NCBI GenBank assembly: GCA_934047225.1
Contig: OW203993.1
Span: 25,310,069 to 25,374,068 of the forward strand
Length of the DNA: 64,000 nt
Source: Ypsolopha sequella
Lineage: Eukaryota > Arthropoda > Insecta > Lepidoptera > Ypsolophidae
Direction of reading: 5' to 3'
Shown: positions 55,029 through 64,000 of the stretch, piece by piece
How positions within the stretch are numbered: the first letter of the stretch is position 1
Layout of the letters: each line of letters starts with the position of its first letter
Made by a program: the position numbers and the translations under genes
The notes under the pieces: generated by a model
The model's database searches: none
Told to the model about the DNA's origin: nothing
What the model saw: the letters and a program-made list of their open reading frames with translations, nothing else

Positions 55029-55778
55029 ATGGCGACATATGAAGACATCCTCCAATATTCAGCAGCTCAAGTTCAATGTGGTCTATGCAACATTTTTATT
55101 GACAACAATCAACAGTGCATCGAGATACATTTACAGAAAGTATTGCACTCGGATCTCTATCTCAAAAGGATGATGATACAAAACAGTATAGTGAAAGTCC
55201 ATAATGAAGCTAACTGTTCCATATGTGAACAGGATTTGTCCATACACAGCATTAAAATGCACATAAACAGCATCAGTCATATGAAAACTATGGAAAAAAT
55301 TAAAGATTTAATTGAAGGCGAATACATAGATTTACCCGATATAAATTCACCACACAGTCCATCAGCATATTGTGTTATTTGCAATGGCAATGTCGGGTTT
55401 ACTTTCAAGTCCATAAATAATCATATTGATGGTAAAAAGCATGAGAGAACTCGTTCAATTGCTGTTCAGCCTTTTAATGGGATATTCTCCATTGAAGGAA
55501 CAAACGATGAACTGTGGTGTAAGATTTGTGATAGTTATTTTAATAATAACATTGAAGAAATACTTGAACATGTTGACAATAATGATTCCCATATTGATAA
55601 CTTAAAAGAGATAGAGGACTTAATTGAGGAAGAAGGTGTTACAATTGATGATTATTTAATAATTAGCTCGGAAGATAAAGCAACTTGCAATCATTGCAGT
55701 GTTAAGATTCCTTGCAACTATCACAATTTAAGACAACATATCAAAGGGGACCGACACAAAAATCAAAAACCACTGTAA
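55029..55778 (+). CDS. Five-finger U1-like C2H2 zinc-finger protein, copy A
   Basis: 249 aa in one exon; ATG in good context (CAAAGATGG). Five fingers at C17-C20...H34-H40, C63-C66...H78-H84, C115-C118...H132-H138, C164-C167...H181-H188 and C220-C223...H237-H243. Spacing is C-x2-C-x13-H-x5/6-H (finger 2 has x11), with the long His spacing of U1/matrin-type fingers that often bind RNA. The linker before finger 4 reads FNGIFSIEGTNDELWCKICD and is shared with copy B. Acidic between fingers. A splice acceptor (TGTTGCAG) ends at about 55009, so a 5' UTR exon is possible. I do not recognise a named orthologue; the role is unknown, nucleic-acid binding is likely. Confidence 0.88.
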   Translation: MATYEDILQYSAAQVQCGLCNIFIDNNQQCIEIHLQKVLHSDLYLKRMMIQNSIVKVHNEANCSICEQDLSIHSIKMHINSISHMKTMEKIKDLIEGEYIDLPDINSPHSPSAYCVICNGNVGFTFKSINNHIDGKKHERTRSIAVQPFNGIFSIEGTNDELWCKICDSYFNNNIEEILEHVDNNDSHIDNLKEIEDLIEEEGVTIDDYLIISSEDKATCNHCSVKIPCNYHNLRQHIKGDRHKNQKPL

Positions 55779-55782
55779 TAAT

Positions 55783-55788
55783 ATTAAA
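55783..55788 (+). terminator. Poly(A) signal candidate, zinc-finger copy A
   Basis: ATTAAA just after the stop codon; weak and very close, so a later site may be used. Confidence 0.3.
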
Positions 55789-55968
55789 ATTGAATTCTTT
55801 ATTATTTAATTTTATTTTACATTACAAAATTATAATTTGATAAAATAATGTACCATAAAATAATTTTTGTGTAATTTAATATCTCACATAATTTTAGTTT
55901 AATTAACATTTAAATAAGTACCAACTCGTTTCAAAATGTAATACAAATTAAGAAACTAGGGGCTAGGG

Positions 55969-56095
55969 GTCTAGCACGCGCTGTTGATACCGTCTTTTTA
56001 TCATACTTGCACATCGACAAACGCGGTACCTACCTATGCGTGAGAGCAGAAATAGGATAGATAGACGCTAGATCTTTGGCGCGTGCTAACCATAC
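55969..56095. repeat. Small inverted repeat element
   Basis: Ends TAGCACGCG / CGCGTGCTA; similar motifs at 12186-12300. Confidence 0.5.
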
Positions 56096-56379
56096 AGTGA
56101 GTGAACTTTCTTGTTTTTCTCTGCCGTTGCCGCCGCAATTACTGATAAAGTTTCTATAGTTTACGCTATTTAACTATTTATGTATAAGTCTTAGAATAAG
56201 GTTATTCAAAGATATAAGTAAGTGTACCTATTATCATAGCCTCCTTATGCTATTATGGTTTTACGAAAGTCAAGCAAGTGCGAAAGCTATTCGGGAGCAG
56301 AGTGAGTTACCAGTCCACACCCTAGATGGCGCTGTAACTATTAAAAGAGCATTTTCTTCACAGACTTAGACCATCCCCG

Positions 56380-56475
56380 CGTTCCGAAATAGAATTATTT
56401 CGCTAAAATCGATTACGAAAGTATGAAGTGAATGGCTTATGATCCATTATAATTCTATTACGGACCGCAGGGTTT
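56380..56475. mobile_element. Deletion derivative of the TIR element at 35885
   Basis: Both ends (CCGCGTTCCGAAATAGAATT and AATTCTATTACGGACCGCAG) separated by only about 55 bp. Confidence 0.7.
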
Positions 56476-56479
56476 CTCT

Positions 56480-58320
56480 ATATAAGTTCACAGACATTGA
56501 TCTAACTAAATAGATGACGCAAGTGCCTAAAACCCTCAGACCATTGTTCTGAGCTAAAACCATGAAAATCCTGCGTGTCACATTTTTTACAATGAAAATA
56601 GTTGACAGCGATTTGTTTTTTAGAAGGAATTGTAAGACTGTTTGGGATAGCCCTGGTAGCGTTTGTGAGCCAAGCAAAGAGTACATTAGTACATTACTTA
56701 TATATAAGAGTCCAAGTTGTATGAGTCAATATTTGTGAAGGATTAGCATTGCTCTCCCTTCGCTTTTTTGGCACGCGAAGTACATAGGTACACTTGCGTC
56801 ATTTATTTAAATCTATATCTATGATTTTCTTGAACGAACTATGACAAAGGTATTATATTATAATTCAGCTTAAGTACCTAACAATGAAAAAATTAAAGAA
56901 GAAAGAACAGTCATACATATACAGGAAAAAGCAATAAAAAAAAACTCATTTGACGTTTGTTGTTATTTGTTTCAAATACAAAGTTCGTTACATGTTTTTG
57001 AGATTTTACTATTTTATTCCAAAAGCTACACCACTTATCTCTTTCGTACATATTCTGAGAAAAGTACGTAAAGATCGACCTCTTTGTAATAAACACAATT
57101 TTTTAAAGACCTGATACTGGTTTCCTATTGGATAGGGGGCCCATAGGCGTGGATTGCTTAGGGCATCGAGTAGCCTTAATCCAGAACTGCTTATTTGTAA
57201 ACAATAAAACCCAATTTAGTGAATAGACAGTACACCGTCTAGTTCTCTGTATAACATCTTTGGTCTTTGACCGCGCGCTTAATACTGACAGACAGTAGGA
57301 TAAGATAGCAAATAGAAACTTCACGTATGCAAAAGAGATGGCATCATAAGCGGCGTCGCACAGTGATTCGCTCCATACAAGCTAGACGCTGATAAGTCAC
57401 ATCCAGTTTGAGGCATGTAGCTATTTTCTATTCATTAAGGATTAACTAATGATGGCAAAAATTAATGATACAATGCCATAGGTTATGCCACATTAATATT
57501 TACTAACGACCTAAATAGGGTACATTAAGAAATACAGAATTGCAATCCATTGCATTCACAATTGTTCTTTCCGCATGTTTAGTCATAAGCAGTTATCTGT
57601 GTTTTTGTGTTGTGAAAAAAATGGGTGATAATCTTGAAGGTATGTCCAATATAACTGCCAAAATTTTTGCCAAAATTATGAGCAAATATTTAGAAATAAA
57701 TCCTGAAAAGTAGTCTGAAATATATTCAAAATATAAGAAGTTTTATTTTCAATAGAGATTATTTACATGGCACGATCCTGCCCCATTTCTAGAATACATC
57801 TTAAAAAGTTTATCGTATATTCAAAATAGGTACCTAATGCTCAGACATCACACGAGTTGCCATATTTTTTTTTTTCAGGACCACGGTACCAATTTTGCCG
57901 TTCCGAGCTTTGGTCTGATAGCACTCTGGTGATTAGCTAATTATTAATTACCTAATCACTCAGAACCTACTTATGTTTTAGTTCATAGTATTTAGTTTAT
58001 TATGTGACACTTGTACGTCATTAACTCTGATCTTCTTGTTATTAATTTAGCGTTTTTTTTAAGTACTTAGTAGTTTTGTAAAGTGATGGTTTTATACATA
58101 TATTTAGTTGAACCAACGGGACGATATGTATTAAATAAATAATTCTTATAATTTTGAACATGTTGTTTTTGCCCTTCCCTGAATGACCCCAATTATCATA
58201 AAACATTACATTATGATTACATACGTTATCAAAGCAATAATATGAAATAAAATAATTTTCAGCGTCTAGCTTGTATGGAACCAATCATTGTGCGTCGGCC
58301 AATGATCAAACTGAACGAAG
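56480..58320. other. Intergenic, no gene seen
   Basis: No reading frame with family features. A fragment of family C (AAAAGAGATGGCATCATAAG) lies at 57331. Confidence 0.4.
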
Positions 58321-58325
58321 CCCAG

Positions 58326-58488
58326 CACTCGTAGCACAGTGGTTAATCGCGCGCGACGCCCCTTAGTTGAATCACAAGTGCGAGGACCGTGACACGATGT
58401 TTTTGCGATTAAACAGTATGTCACGATCCTCGCACCTGCGATTCAACTAAGCCGCGTCGCGCGCGATTAAACACTATACTACAGGCCC
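58326..58488. repeat. Long hairpin with a tRNA/SINE-like start
   Basis: The left arm begins ACTCGTAGCACAGTGGTTAA TCGCGCGCGACG (A-box-like). The right arm is its near-complement (CGTCGCGCGCGATTAAACAC). The inner parts GTGCGAGGACCGTGACA and TGTCACGATCCTCGCAC also pair. Arms of about 70 bp. Confidence 0.75.
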
Positions 58489-59029
58489 AGCAGTCATAAA
58501 TTATGCGTAATAGAGGATGGAGGTTTATGCATGACACGGTTTCATGGGTGTATTGTATTTCAACAATCGAGATGATTGCAATCGTTTTAATTTAACAATC
58601 GAGACATCCAACGATTCGTTGACCGACTGAATCATCGAGACATTTCTCGATTGTTTCGAGATACGGGTAGTCGGGTATGCTTCTTCTCCCGAGCGAGAAT
58701 AGAAGACTGACGCGAAATAAAAGACTGATTATAATTACACGATTTTTTATTCACATAGGTACTTATCCCGACAAAATTCGCGAGTGTCAGCTCTGCCTTG
58801 TAAGGCGTACAAATAATTGTTTTACCTTAAAATAAAATAATGTATATAAAAAACACACACGCACAGCTACAAAATACACCAATAAAAGAAAAAAACACAA
58901 AAAAATATTTGATACATAGCAGTAAGTAAAATAAAGTATTAGAGTATCAATAGATCGAGTAAATTAATGTCACGTTCAGAAACCTGAATTTATAAATAAG
59001 TTAATTTATATGATACTGAAATTCGTCAA

Positions 59030-59479
59030 AAAGAAAGTGTTGAATGTCATAATAGGCTTTGTCAACAAATAATTTTTTAAATGTCAGCTTAAATCTACGT
59101 AAATTGTCAATCTTTCTAATTGACTTCGGTATGTTATTATTGTAATTACGAGGGCCCATCCCTAAAACACTGTTATTTAAAAGAGCCGTGCTCGAGGGAA
59201 ATGATGCTACAGGTCTTGAAGCCGTTTAATTTTAAATTTATTAAATAGGCTGGGGTTTGTTCTTACGAAGCAGGCAATTTCATAGATACAAAGTGACGGC
59301 AGGATCAATATCTTAAATTTTTTGAAGTGTGGCTTGCATGAATCTCTTGTTTTAAGATGACATATGGCTCTGATACATTTTTTTTGGGATTTGATTCGGG
59401 ATTCTTTCCTGAATTTTAAATATATAGAAATAAGCAATAGGATAAGTAACCAATAAAACGGCTTTTTGTTGAAAATCAA
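59030..59479 (-). pseudogene. Jockey-type LINE 3' fragment
   Basis: The minus frame reads KKCIRAICHLKTRDSCKPHF KKFKILILPSLCIYEIACFVRT, matching the end of the LINE at 19660-20932, then 3' UTR. The Penelope element is inserted at its upstream edge. Confidence 0.8.
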
Positions 59480-59542
59480 AAGAACGTTTAATTATAGAAT
59501 TAAATGAGACTTGAGGATAATTCATGATTTATATAAAAACGG

Positions 59543-59616
59543 CTCACCTCAATACGTGTTATGATCGGGAAAGCCGACCAGTTTCAGCAGATTTAGACTG
59601 CCTTCATCTGGGCGAG
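59543..59616 (-). ncRNA. Hammerhead-like motif in the Penelope tail (inverted copy)
   Basis: Same segment as 61788-61861, on the minus strand. Confidence 0.4.
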
Positions 59617-59625
59617 TAAAGACGT

Positions 59626-60318
59626 TTACGCGACGACGTTACGCCTCACACTGCGGGCTGCGGCTCGCAGGGCTCGGGATGACATCGATGCAGATGGTAT
59701 TGGTGGTCGGACCGGTAGGGCGTCCGCACAATTAGTTACTTCCGGGCTTGCGTTATTAATTACCGGAGTGACACCAAACAACGATAAACACGCGGAACTT
59801 ATAGTATCTACGTCACTTTCAGTAAAGTCTGTGAGTGATCCGGTAACTGTTTTTAGCACAGGTTTCCACACCGCGGGCAAAGCCCAACCACTGTCTCTAT
59901 TGAAATTCGGACGTCGGCTTATTTCTATGGATTCGCGAATTTTACGTGGCACAAATAACTTTTCACGAACTAACACTTTCGCTTTATCGAATCTCATAAA
60001 ATGTGTAGTATCCGAATTTACGACATGGTCAGCAACGGCGGATCCGTTGCAATCGAGTTTTCTCATGCATCTAATGTGTTCCGTCAGTCTGGTTGACACG
60101 TTCCGTCTCGTCTCACCGATGTAACTCTTGCCACAGTCACATGGGATGGAATAAACACCGGGGGTATTTAGTGGCTCTTTGTCCTTCGGCGAACGCAGTA
60201 ACTGCCTTAATCTACTGGGTGGACGGAAAAATGTTTTAATGCTGTATTTCCGGCGAAGCAGATGTCCTATTTTATCCGTCACACCCTTCACAAATGGAAG
60301 ATACACCGGAGCTCTTTC
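59626..60318 (-). CDS. Penelope GIY-YIG endonuclease domain, inverted partial copy
   Basis: Open on the minus strand. It covers the C-terminal part of the Penelope protein from VERAPVYLPFVKGVTDKIG to the stop, including PGVYSIPCDCGKSYIGETRR (GIY-YIG core as VYSI...YIG). No RT. The first 8-9 codons of the open frame (60319-60345) lie across the junction. Has DVD where the other copy has a 3-residue gap. Confidence 0.85.
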   Translation of the reverse strand, partial: ERAPVYLPFVKGVTDKIGHLLRRKYSIKTFFRPPSRLRQLLRSPKDKEPLNTPGVYSIPCDCGKSYIGETRRNVSTRLTEHIRCMRKLDCNGSAVADHVVNSDTTHFMRFDKAKVLVREKLFVPRKIRESIEISRRPNFNRDSGWALPAVWKPVLKTVTGSLTDFTESDVDTISSACLSLFGVTPVINNASPEVTNCADALPVRPPIPSASMSSRALRAAARSVRRNVVA

Positions 60319-61778
60319 AACCTGTCTTCTCTGCTCTGTCTTCAAGACACTTCGTTCAAATGTTGGATGATGTTCGTTTAAAGGACAACGAACTTATGGT
60401 TAGCTTCGACGTGACTTCCCTATTCACGAATGTACCTGTGGGAGAGACAGTAAATATCATCGCTGACCTATTGAAGGAAAATGATATGCCTATAGAGTAC
60501 ATAAACATTATAGAATTTTGTCTTCGAAGCGGCTATCTGATCTGGCGTGGAGATTTTTACCTTCAAACTGACGGAGTGGCTATGGGTTCTCCCATAGCTC
60601 CGGTAGTAGCAAATATATTCATGGAGTGGTTTGAGCAAAAAGCTCTACAGAATACACCGTATACTCCAAGATACTGGTGGCGTTATGTTGACGATGTTTT
60701 TGCCATTGTCAATCGTAATGAAGGGGAACACATCACAGCACACTTAAATTCCATCCATCCTAAAGTAGCGTTTACTAGTGAGAGTGAAGTCAATGGTGTT
60801 TTACCGTTTCTTGACGTGTTGGTGGTACGAAGTCCCGGAGGCAGGTTGGAACACACGGTGTACAGGAAACAAACACACACAGACCGATACCTGCGAGCCG
60901 ACTCACACCATCACCCGAAACATCTCTCGTCCGTCCCTCGTACGCTTATTAACAGAGCACTGAGTCTGTGCGATCTGCAATATGTGGACGCTGAACTCAG
61001 TCATGTCAGAAACGTACTTGAGAGTAATGGCTACAATTGGAGGCAGTGTAACCGGATAGCGAACCAGTCCACCTATCAGCGCCCACATGTGGTTGAAAGA
61101 GCTCCGGTGTATCTTCCATTTGTGAAGGGTGTGACGGATAAAATAGGACATCTGCTTCGCCGGAAATACAGCATTAAAACATTTTTCCGTCCACCCAGTA
61201 GATTAAGGCAGTTACTGCGTTCGCCGAAGGACAAAGAGCCACTAAATACCCCCGGTGTTTATTCCATCCCATGTGACTGTGGCAAGAGTTACATCGGTGA
61301 GACGAGACGGAACGTGTCAACCAGACTGACGGAACACATTAGATGCATGAGAAAACTCGATTGCAACGGATCCGCCGTTGCAGACCATGTCGTAAATTCG
61401 GATACTACACATTTTATGAGATTCGATAAAGCGAAAGTGTTAGTTCGTGAAAAGTTATTTGTGCCACGTAAAATTCGCGAATCCTTAGAAATAAGCCGAC
61501 GTCCGAATTTCAATAGAGACAGTGGTTGGGCTTTGCCCGCGGTGTGGAAACCTGTGCTAAAAACAGTTACCGGATCACTCACAGACTTTACTGAAAGTAC
61601 TATAAGTTCCGCGTGTTTATCGTTGTTTGGTGTCACTCCGGTAATTAATAACGCAAGCCCGGAAGTAACTAATTGTGCGGACGCCCTACCGATCCGACCA
61701 CCAATACCATCTGCATCGATGTCATCCCGAGCCCTGCGAGCCGCAGCCCGCAGTGTGAGGCGTAACGTCGTCGCGTAA
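60294..61778 (+). CDS. Penelope RT plus GIY-YIG endonuclease, N-terminally truncated
   Basis: 494 codons; about the first 9 codons come from the inverted arm. RT motifs: SFDVTSLFTNVP, GVAMGSPIAPVVANIFMEWF, and the active site WRYVDDVFAI (YVDD). The GIY-YIG nuclease follows at residues 310-390 (VYSIPCDCGKSYIGETRRN). A complete Penelope protein has roughly 200-300 more N-terminal residues, so this copy cannot be autonomous even though the frame is open. Penelope RTs are related to telomerase. Confidence 0.9.
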   Translation: MEDTPELFQPVFSALSSRHFVQMLDDVRLKDNELMVSFDVTSLFTNVPVGETVNIIADLLKENDMPIEYINIIEFCLRSGYLIWRGDFYLQTDGVAMGSPIAPVVANIFMEWFEQKALQNTPYTPRYWWRYVDDVFAIVNRNEGEHITAHLNSIHPKVAFTSESEVNGVLPFLDVLVVRSPGGRLEHTVYRKQTHTDRYLRADSHHHPKHLSSVPRTLINRALSLCDLQYVDAELSHVRNVLESNGYNWRQCNRIANQSTYQRPHVVERAPVYLPFVKGVTDKIGHLLRRKYSIKTFFRPPSRLRQLLRSPKDKEPLNTPGVYSIPCDCGKSYIGETRRNVSTRLTEHIRCMRKLDCNGSAVADHVVNSDTTHFMRFDKAKVLVREKLFVPRKIRESLEISRRPNFNRDSGWALPAVWKPVLKTVTGSLTDFTESTISSACLSLFGVTPVINNASPEVTNCADALPIRPPIPSASMSSRALRAAARSVRRNVVA

Positions 61779-61787
61779 ACGTCTTTA

Positions 61788-61861
61788 CTCGCCCAGATGA
61801 AGGCAGTCTAAATCTGCTGAAACTGGTCGGCTTTCCCGATCATAACACGTATTGAGGTGAG
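61788..61861 (+). ncRNA. Hammerhead-ribozyme-like motif in the Penelope tail
   Basis: Stem I CTCGCC/GGTGAG (61788-61793, 61856-61861). Core CAGATGA (61794-61800), where a hammerhead has CTGATGA. Stem II GGCAG/CTGC(T). GAAA at 61819-61822. Stem III GGTCGG/CCGATC. Penelope elements are known to carry hammerheads. One core base differs and the cleavage side is not canonical, so it may be decayed. Confidence 0.4.
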
Positions 61862-61894
61862 CCGTTTTTTTATATAAATCAAGAACGTTTAATG

Positions 61895-62745
61895 ATTAAA
61901 GAAATGGAACTACAATAAAACAAAATATGAAATGCTACATAAGTACTAATTATGTACTACTGAGTACCAGCTCCTTATGCCCAGTTTCTATATTCTACTA
62001 TCATTTTACTATATGCAATATGTTGCACTTCACTTCATGCTACCATCGCTGTCTGGTTGGGAAAAGTAATCCCAAATTATTGATGTTTACCTCTTTTCAA
62101 GCACATATGTGACATAGGAACCCTGATTTAATTTATCGGCAAAAATAAAATACTTTTCTCACAACACCAACAAAAGGCAACTTAGGCAGTTCACTAACAA
62201 GCCCTCACACGCGTTCGTATTTGCAAGTTGCAACTCGTTCAGTCAGACTTTCCATTCGCGTCGCAGTTCGCACTCGCAAGCACGCGTTTTCTGATTTGTT
62301 CGACCCAGTGTAGCGGCGGCGAGCGGATCAAATCGCTTTAACCCAACCTTTAAATTGATTTGAATCGTTTGAGCGTTAAATCGATTTGAATCGTTTGAGC
62401 GTCAAATCGATTTGGTAAATCTATTTAAACATCACTACGCCTAACATGCCATCTCTTTATTGCGCGTTGAATTTGTATAAGGCTATCCTGCTGTCAAATT
62501 CATGTTAGTGTGTGACATTAGACAAGACGGACTGACGAACTTCTTATTCAGTATCTCTATACTCTATGGTCTGACTGACGATTAATTAAACTGAACGCAG
62601 CCTTCCCTATCAATCAAAATAAATAAATACAAACAAAATATACGAAAATGCGAAATCCCAAGTTTTTTTTACAATACCCCATTTTCTTTCAGTAAAATAA
62701 TCCAAATAAATCCTGTATTTTGTGGTGTTTACAAACATATTATGC
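61895..62745. other. Upstream region of zinc-finger copy B
   Basis: Contains a family C remnant (CTAACATGCCATCTCTTTAT, 62443) and a 26-bp tandem (ATTTGAATCGTTTGAGCGT, twice, 62360-62405). Possible initiator TTCAGTCAG near 62238. No gene. Confidence 0.4.
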
Positions 62746-62748
62746 ACA

Positions 62749-63501
62749 ATGAAAACTGGACTCTTGTACGGCATTGTCGCTAGCTCAAAAACCATGGTTC
62801 GCTGCGTTTTCTGCGGCGTCCACATTCCAAAGCCTTCGAAATGTATCGAACAGCACACAAACGGATCTAAGCACAAAGAAAATATAGCACTAATGGCCGA
62901 AAACGGCATAAGTTCCGACGACGACACTCTGTACTGCAAGCCTTGCCATACTGCACTCTCCGATACAGAATCCGTTTCGAAACATGTCGATAATGAAGAT
63001 CATGCGAACTGGATGGCCGCCGTGGAGGATCTTGTAGATGGTGAATTCATCAAGTTCGACGAATATCTAACCTCTCCCATAGATAAAGAAGAGATCTACT
63101 GTGAAGTCTGCAAGTCATTCTTAACTTGCACTTTGTTGTCCCTCGAAGAACATGTGAACGGGTTCAATCACAGAGCAAACCTCGCCGATAAACTCAAGCC
63201 CCTCAATGGAATCTTCTCGGTTTCAAATGAGGATGAACTTTGGTGTAAAGTTTGTGATTTGTACATCGAAAACACTGTCCAGGGTGTATTAGATCATATT
63301 GATGATGAGGAGTCCCATTGGGATTGGTTTGCCGACATTGAGGATTTAAATGTGAACCAAGATGTCTCAATACAAGAATACCTGGCTAATGAACACTACG
63401 ATAAAGCTTTTTGCAACAAATGTAACTTGGCAATCCCATGTGATCTGCAGAGTATCGAAGAACATGTTCTAAGCGAAACACACTTGATGGAGTTTAACTA
63501 G
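62749..63501 (+). CDS. Five-finger U1-like C2H2 zinc-finger protein, copy B
   Basis: 250 aa from the ATG at 62749, which gives the same length as copy A (249). An internal ATG at 62794 has the better context (AAACCATGG) and would leave 235 aa starting just before finger 1. Five fingers align one-to-one with copy A: CVFC...H-x5-H, CKPC, CEVC, CKVC (H-x6-H, as in A) and CNKC. The shared linker LNGIFSVSNEDELWCKVCD is obvious. No intron. The coding sequence is visibly richer in GC than copy A. Function unknown, nucleic-acid binding likely. Confidence 0.88.
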   Translation: MKTGLLYGIVASSKTMVRCVFCGVHIPKPSKCIEQHTNGSKHKENIALMAENGISSDDDTLYCKPCHTALSDTESVSKHVDNEDHANWMAAVEDLVDGEFIKFDEYLTSPIDKEEIYCEVCKSFLTCTLLSLEEHVNGFNHRANLADKLKPLNGIFSVSNEDELWCKVCDLYIENTVQGVLDHIDDEESHWDWFADIEDLNVNQDVSIQEYLANEHYDKAFCNKCNLAIPCDLQSIEEHVLSETHLMEFN

Positions 63502-63550
63502 AAATTCAATTTAATTAATATAGGGATAACCCAAATCAATAGATCTTGGC

Positions 63551-63556
63551 AATAAA
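63551..63556 (+). terminator. Poly(A) signal, zinc-finger copy B
   Basis: AATAAA 50 nt after the stop codon. Confidence 0.55.
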
Positions 63557-64000
63557 CATGATGATCGTTCTATCCACCTCTCACTTACACACTTTCTCCG
63601 TCTGTATTTGTACATGGAAATTGACATAGCATTAAAATAAATATATTGTCGATCGCTCAAATACCATATTGTGATGTAATATGTGAGGTGTGCGTTTGGT
63701 CTATGCTGCAAGTACAGCAAGAGAGTGGGCATTTCTATTTCCAAGGTCTATTGATTCAGGTAATAATACATAGTAGCTACAATCTTTATCCCCTTGTCGA
63801 CACTCCGACCGAATTTTTGTTTTTATGGAGCCCAAACTTAGTATGGCAATTGGTTATGAAAGTTTTTACTTTTTCTTGATGTCTGTCTTATAATAAAGTT
63901 CCTCCTTGAAAGGTAAGGTTTAAACACATTTTTTGTCTAGCCGCTGAGCAACTACTGAAGCATAGCAATGGCAGTGGTTTGTAATTGTATGAGTGGACTT
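63557..64000. other. Downstream end of the window, no gene seen
   Basis: AT-rich; CCCCTTGTCGACACTCCGACCG at about 63791 resembles the palindrome at 47307. Confidence 0.4.

Larger units (their letters stand above)
59493..61880 (+). mobile_element. Penelope-like element, head-to-head dimer
   Basis: Flanked by a 13-bp duplication AAGAACGTTTAAT (59480-59492, 61881-61893). A minus-strand, 5'-truncated copy (59493 to about 60320) abuts a plus-strand, 5'-truncated copy (about 60321-61880), 3' ends outward. The shared part is GIY-YIG plus tail. The arms differ by a 9-bp indel and a few substitutions, so they are not exact duplicates. Confidence 0.9.

Noticed and set aside
59641..61640. GIY-YIG homing endonuclease of a group I intron
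   Set aside because: It is fused to a YVDD reverse transcriptase of Penelope type and there is no intron core.

Overview
This is eukaryotic DNA, most probably from a moth or butterfly (Lepidoptera). It is AT-rich, its genes are split by long introns, and it is dense with TTAA-flanked MITEs, hAT MITEs, mariner, BEL/Pao, Jockey/RTE-type LINE tails and Penelope elements. SINE fragments resemble lepidopteran families. There are no bacterial features, no CRISPR array and no rRNA.

Genes. (1) 950-1210 (+) is the terminal exon of a torso-like (MACPF) gene whose other exons lie left of the window. (2) 15412-27677 (+) is a second torso-like gene: a signal-peptide exon, an acidic exon, the MACPF signature exon (YGTHY), a short exon ending in a GC donor, and a terminal exon about half identical to the one at 950-1210. 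These are tandem paralogues. (3) 47742-30877 (-) is a complete nine-exon TTC5/Strap gene (437 codons; every splice phase agrees), tail-to-tail with gene 2. (4) 55029-55778 and 62749-63501 (+) are two intronless paralogues, each with five U1-like C2H2 zinc fingers.

Mobile DNA. 5013-10726 is a BEL/Pao retrotransposon on the minus strand with 468-bp LTRs that look identical, a 5-bp target duplication and one open 1404-codon frame. That frame lacks nearly all of the RT/RNase H region, through an in-frame deletion. It sits in an older TIR element (4811-12078). 59493-61880 is a Penelope-like element made of two 5'-truncated copies joined head-to-head; its tail can fold like a hammerhead ribozyme. 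A mariner (50315-51474) interrupts a LINE relic. At least five hAT MITEs have 8-bp duplications. Five related MITEs sit between TTAA duplications, and for two of them the empty site is also in the window.

Most striking: the TTAA MITE at 15681-16270 starts exactly at the end of the open frame of torso-like exon 1. If it is spliced out using sites that straddle its two TTAA copies, the frame continues through a 25-nt exon whose phase fits the next exon. This would be a transposon acting as an intron. Introns and intergenic DNA are otherwise layered MITEs, an 18-bp minisatellite (about 1.1 kb) and a 22-bp minisatellite. All calls were made by eye; no alignments or searches were run.
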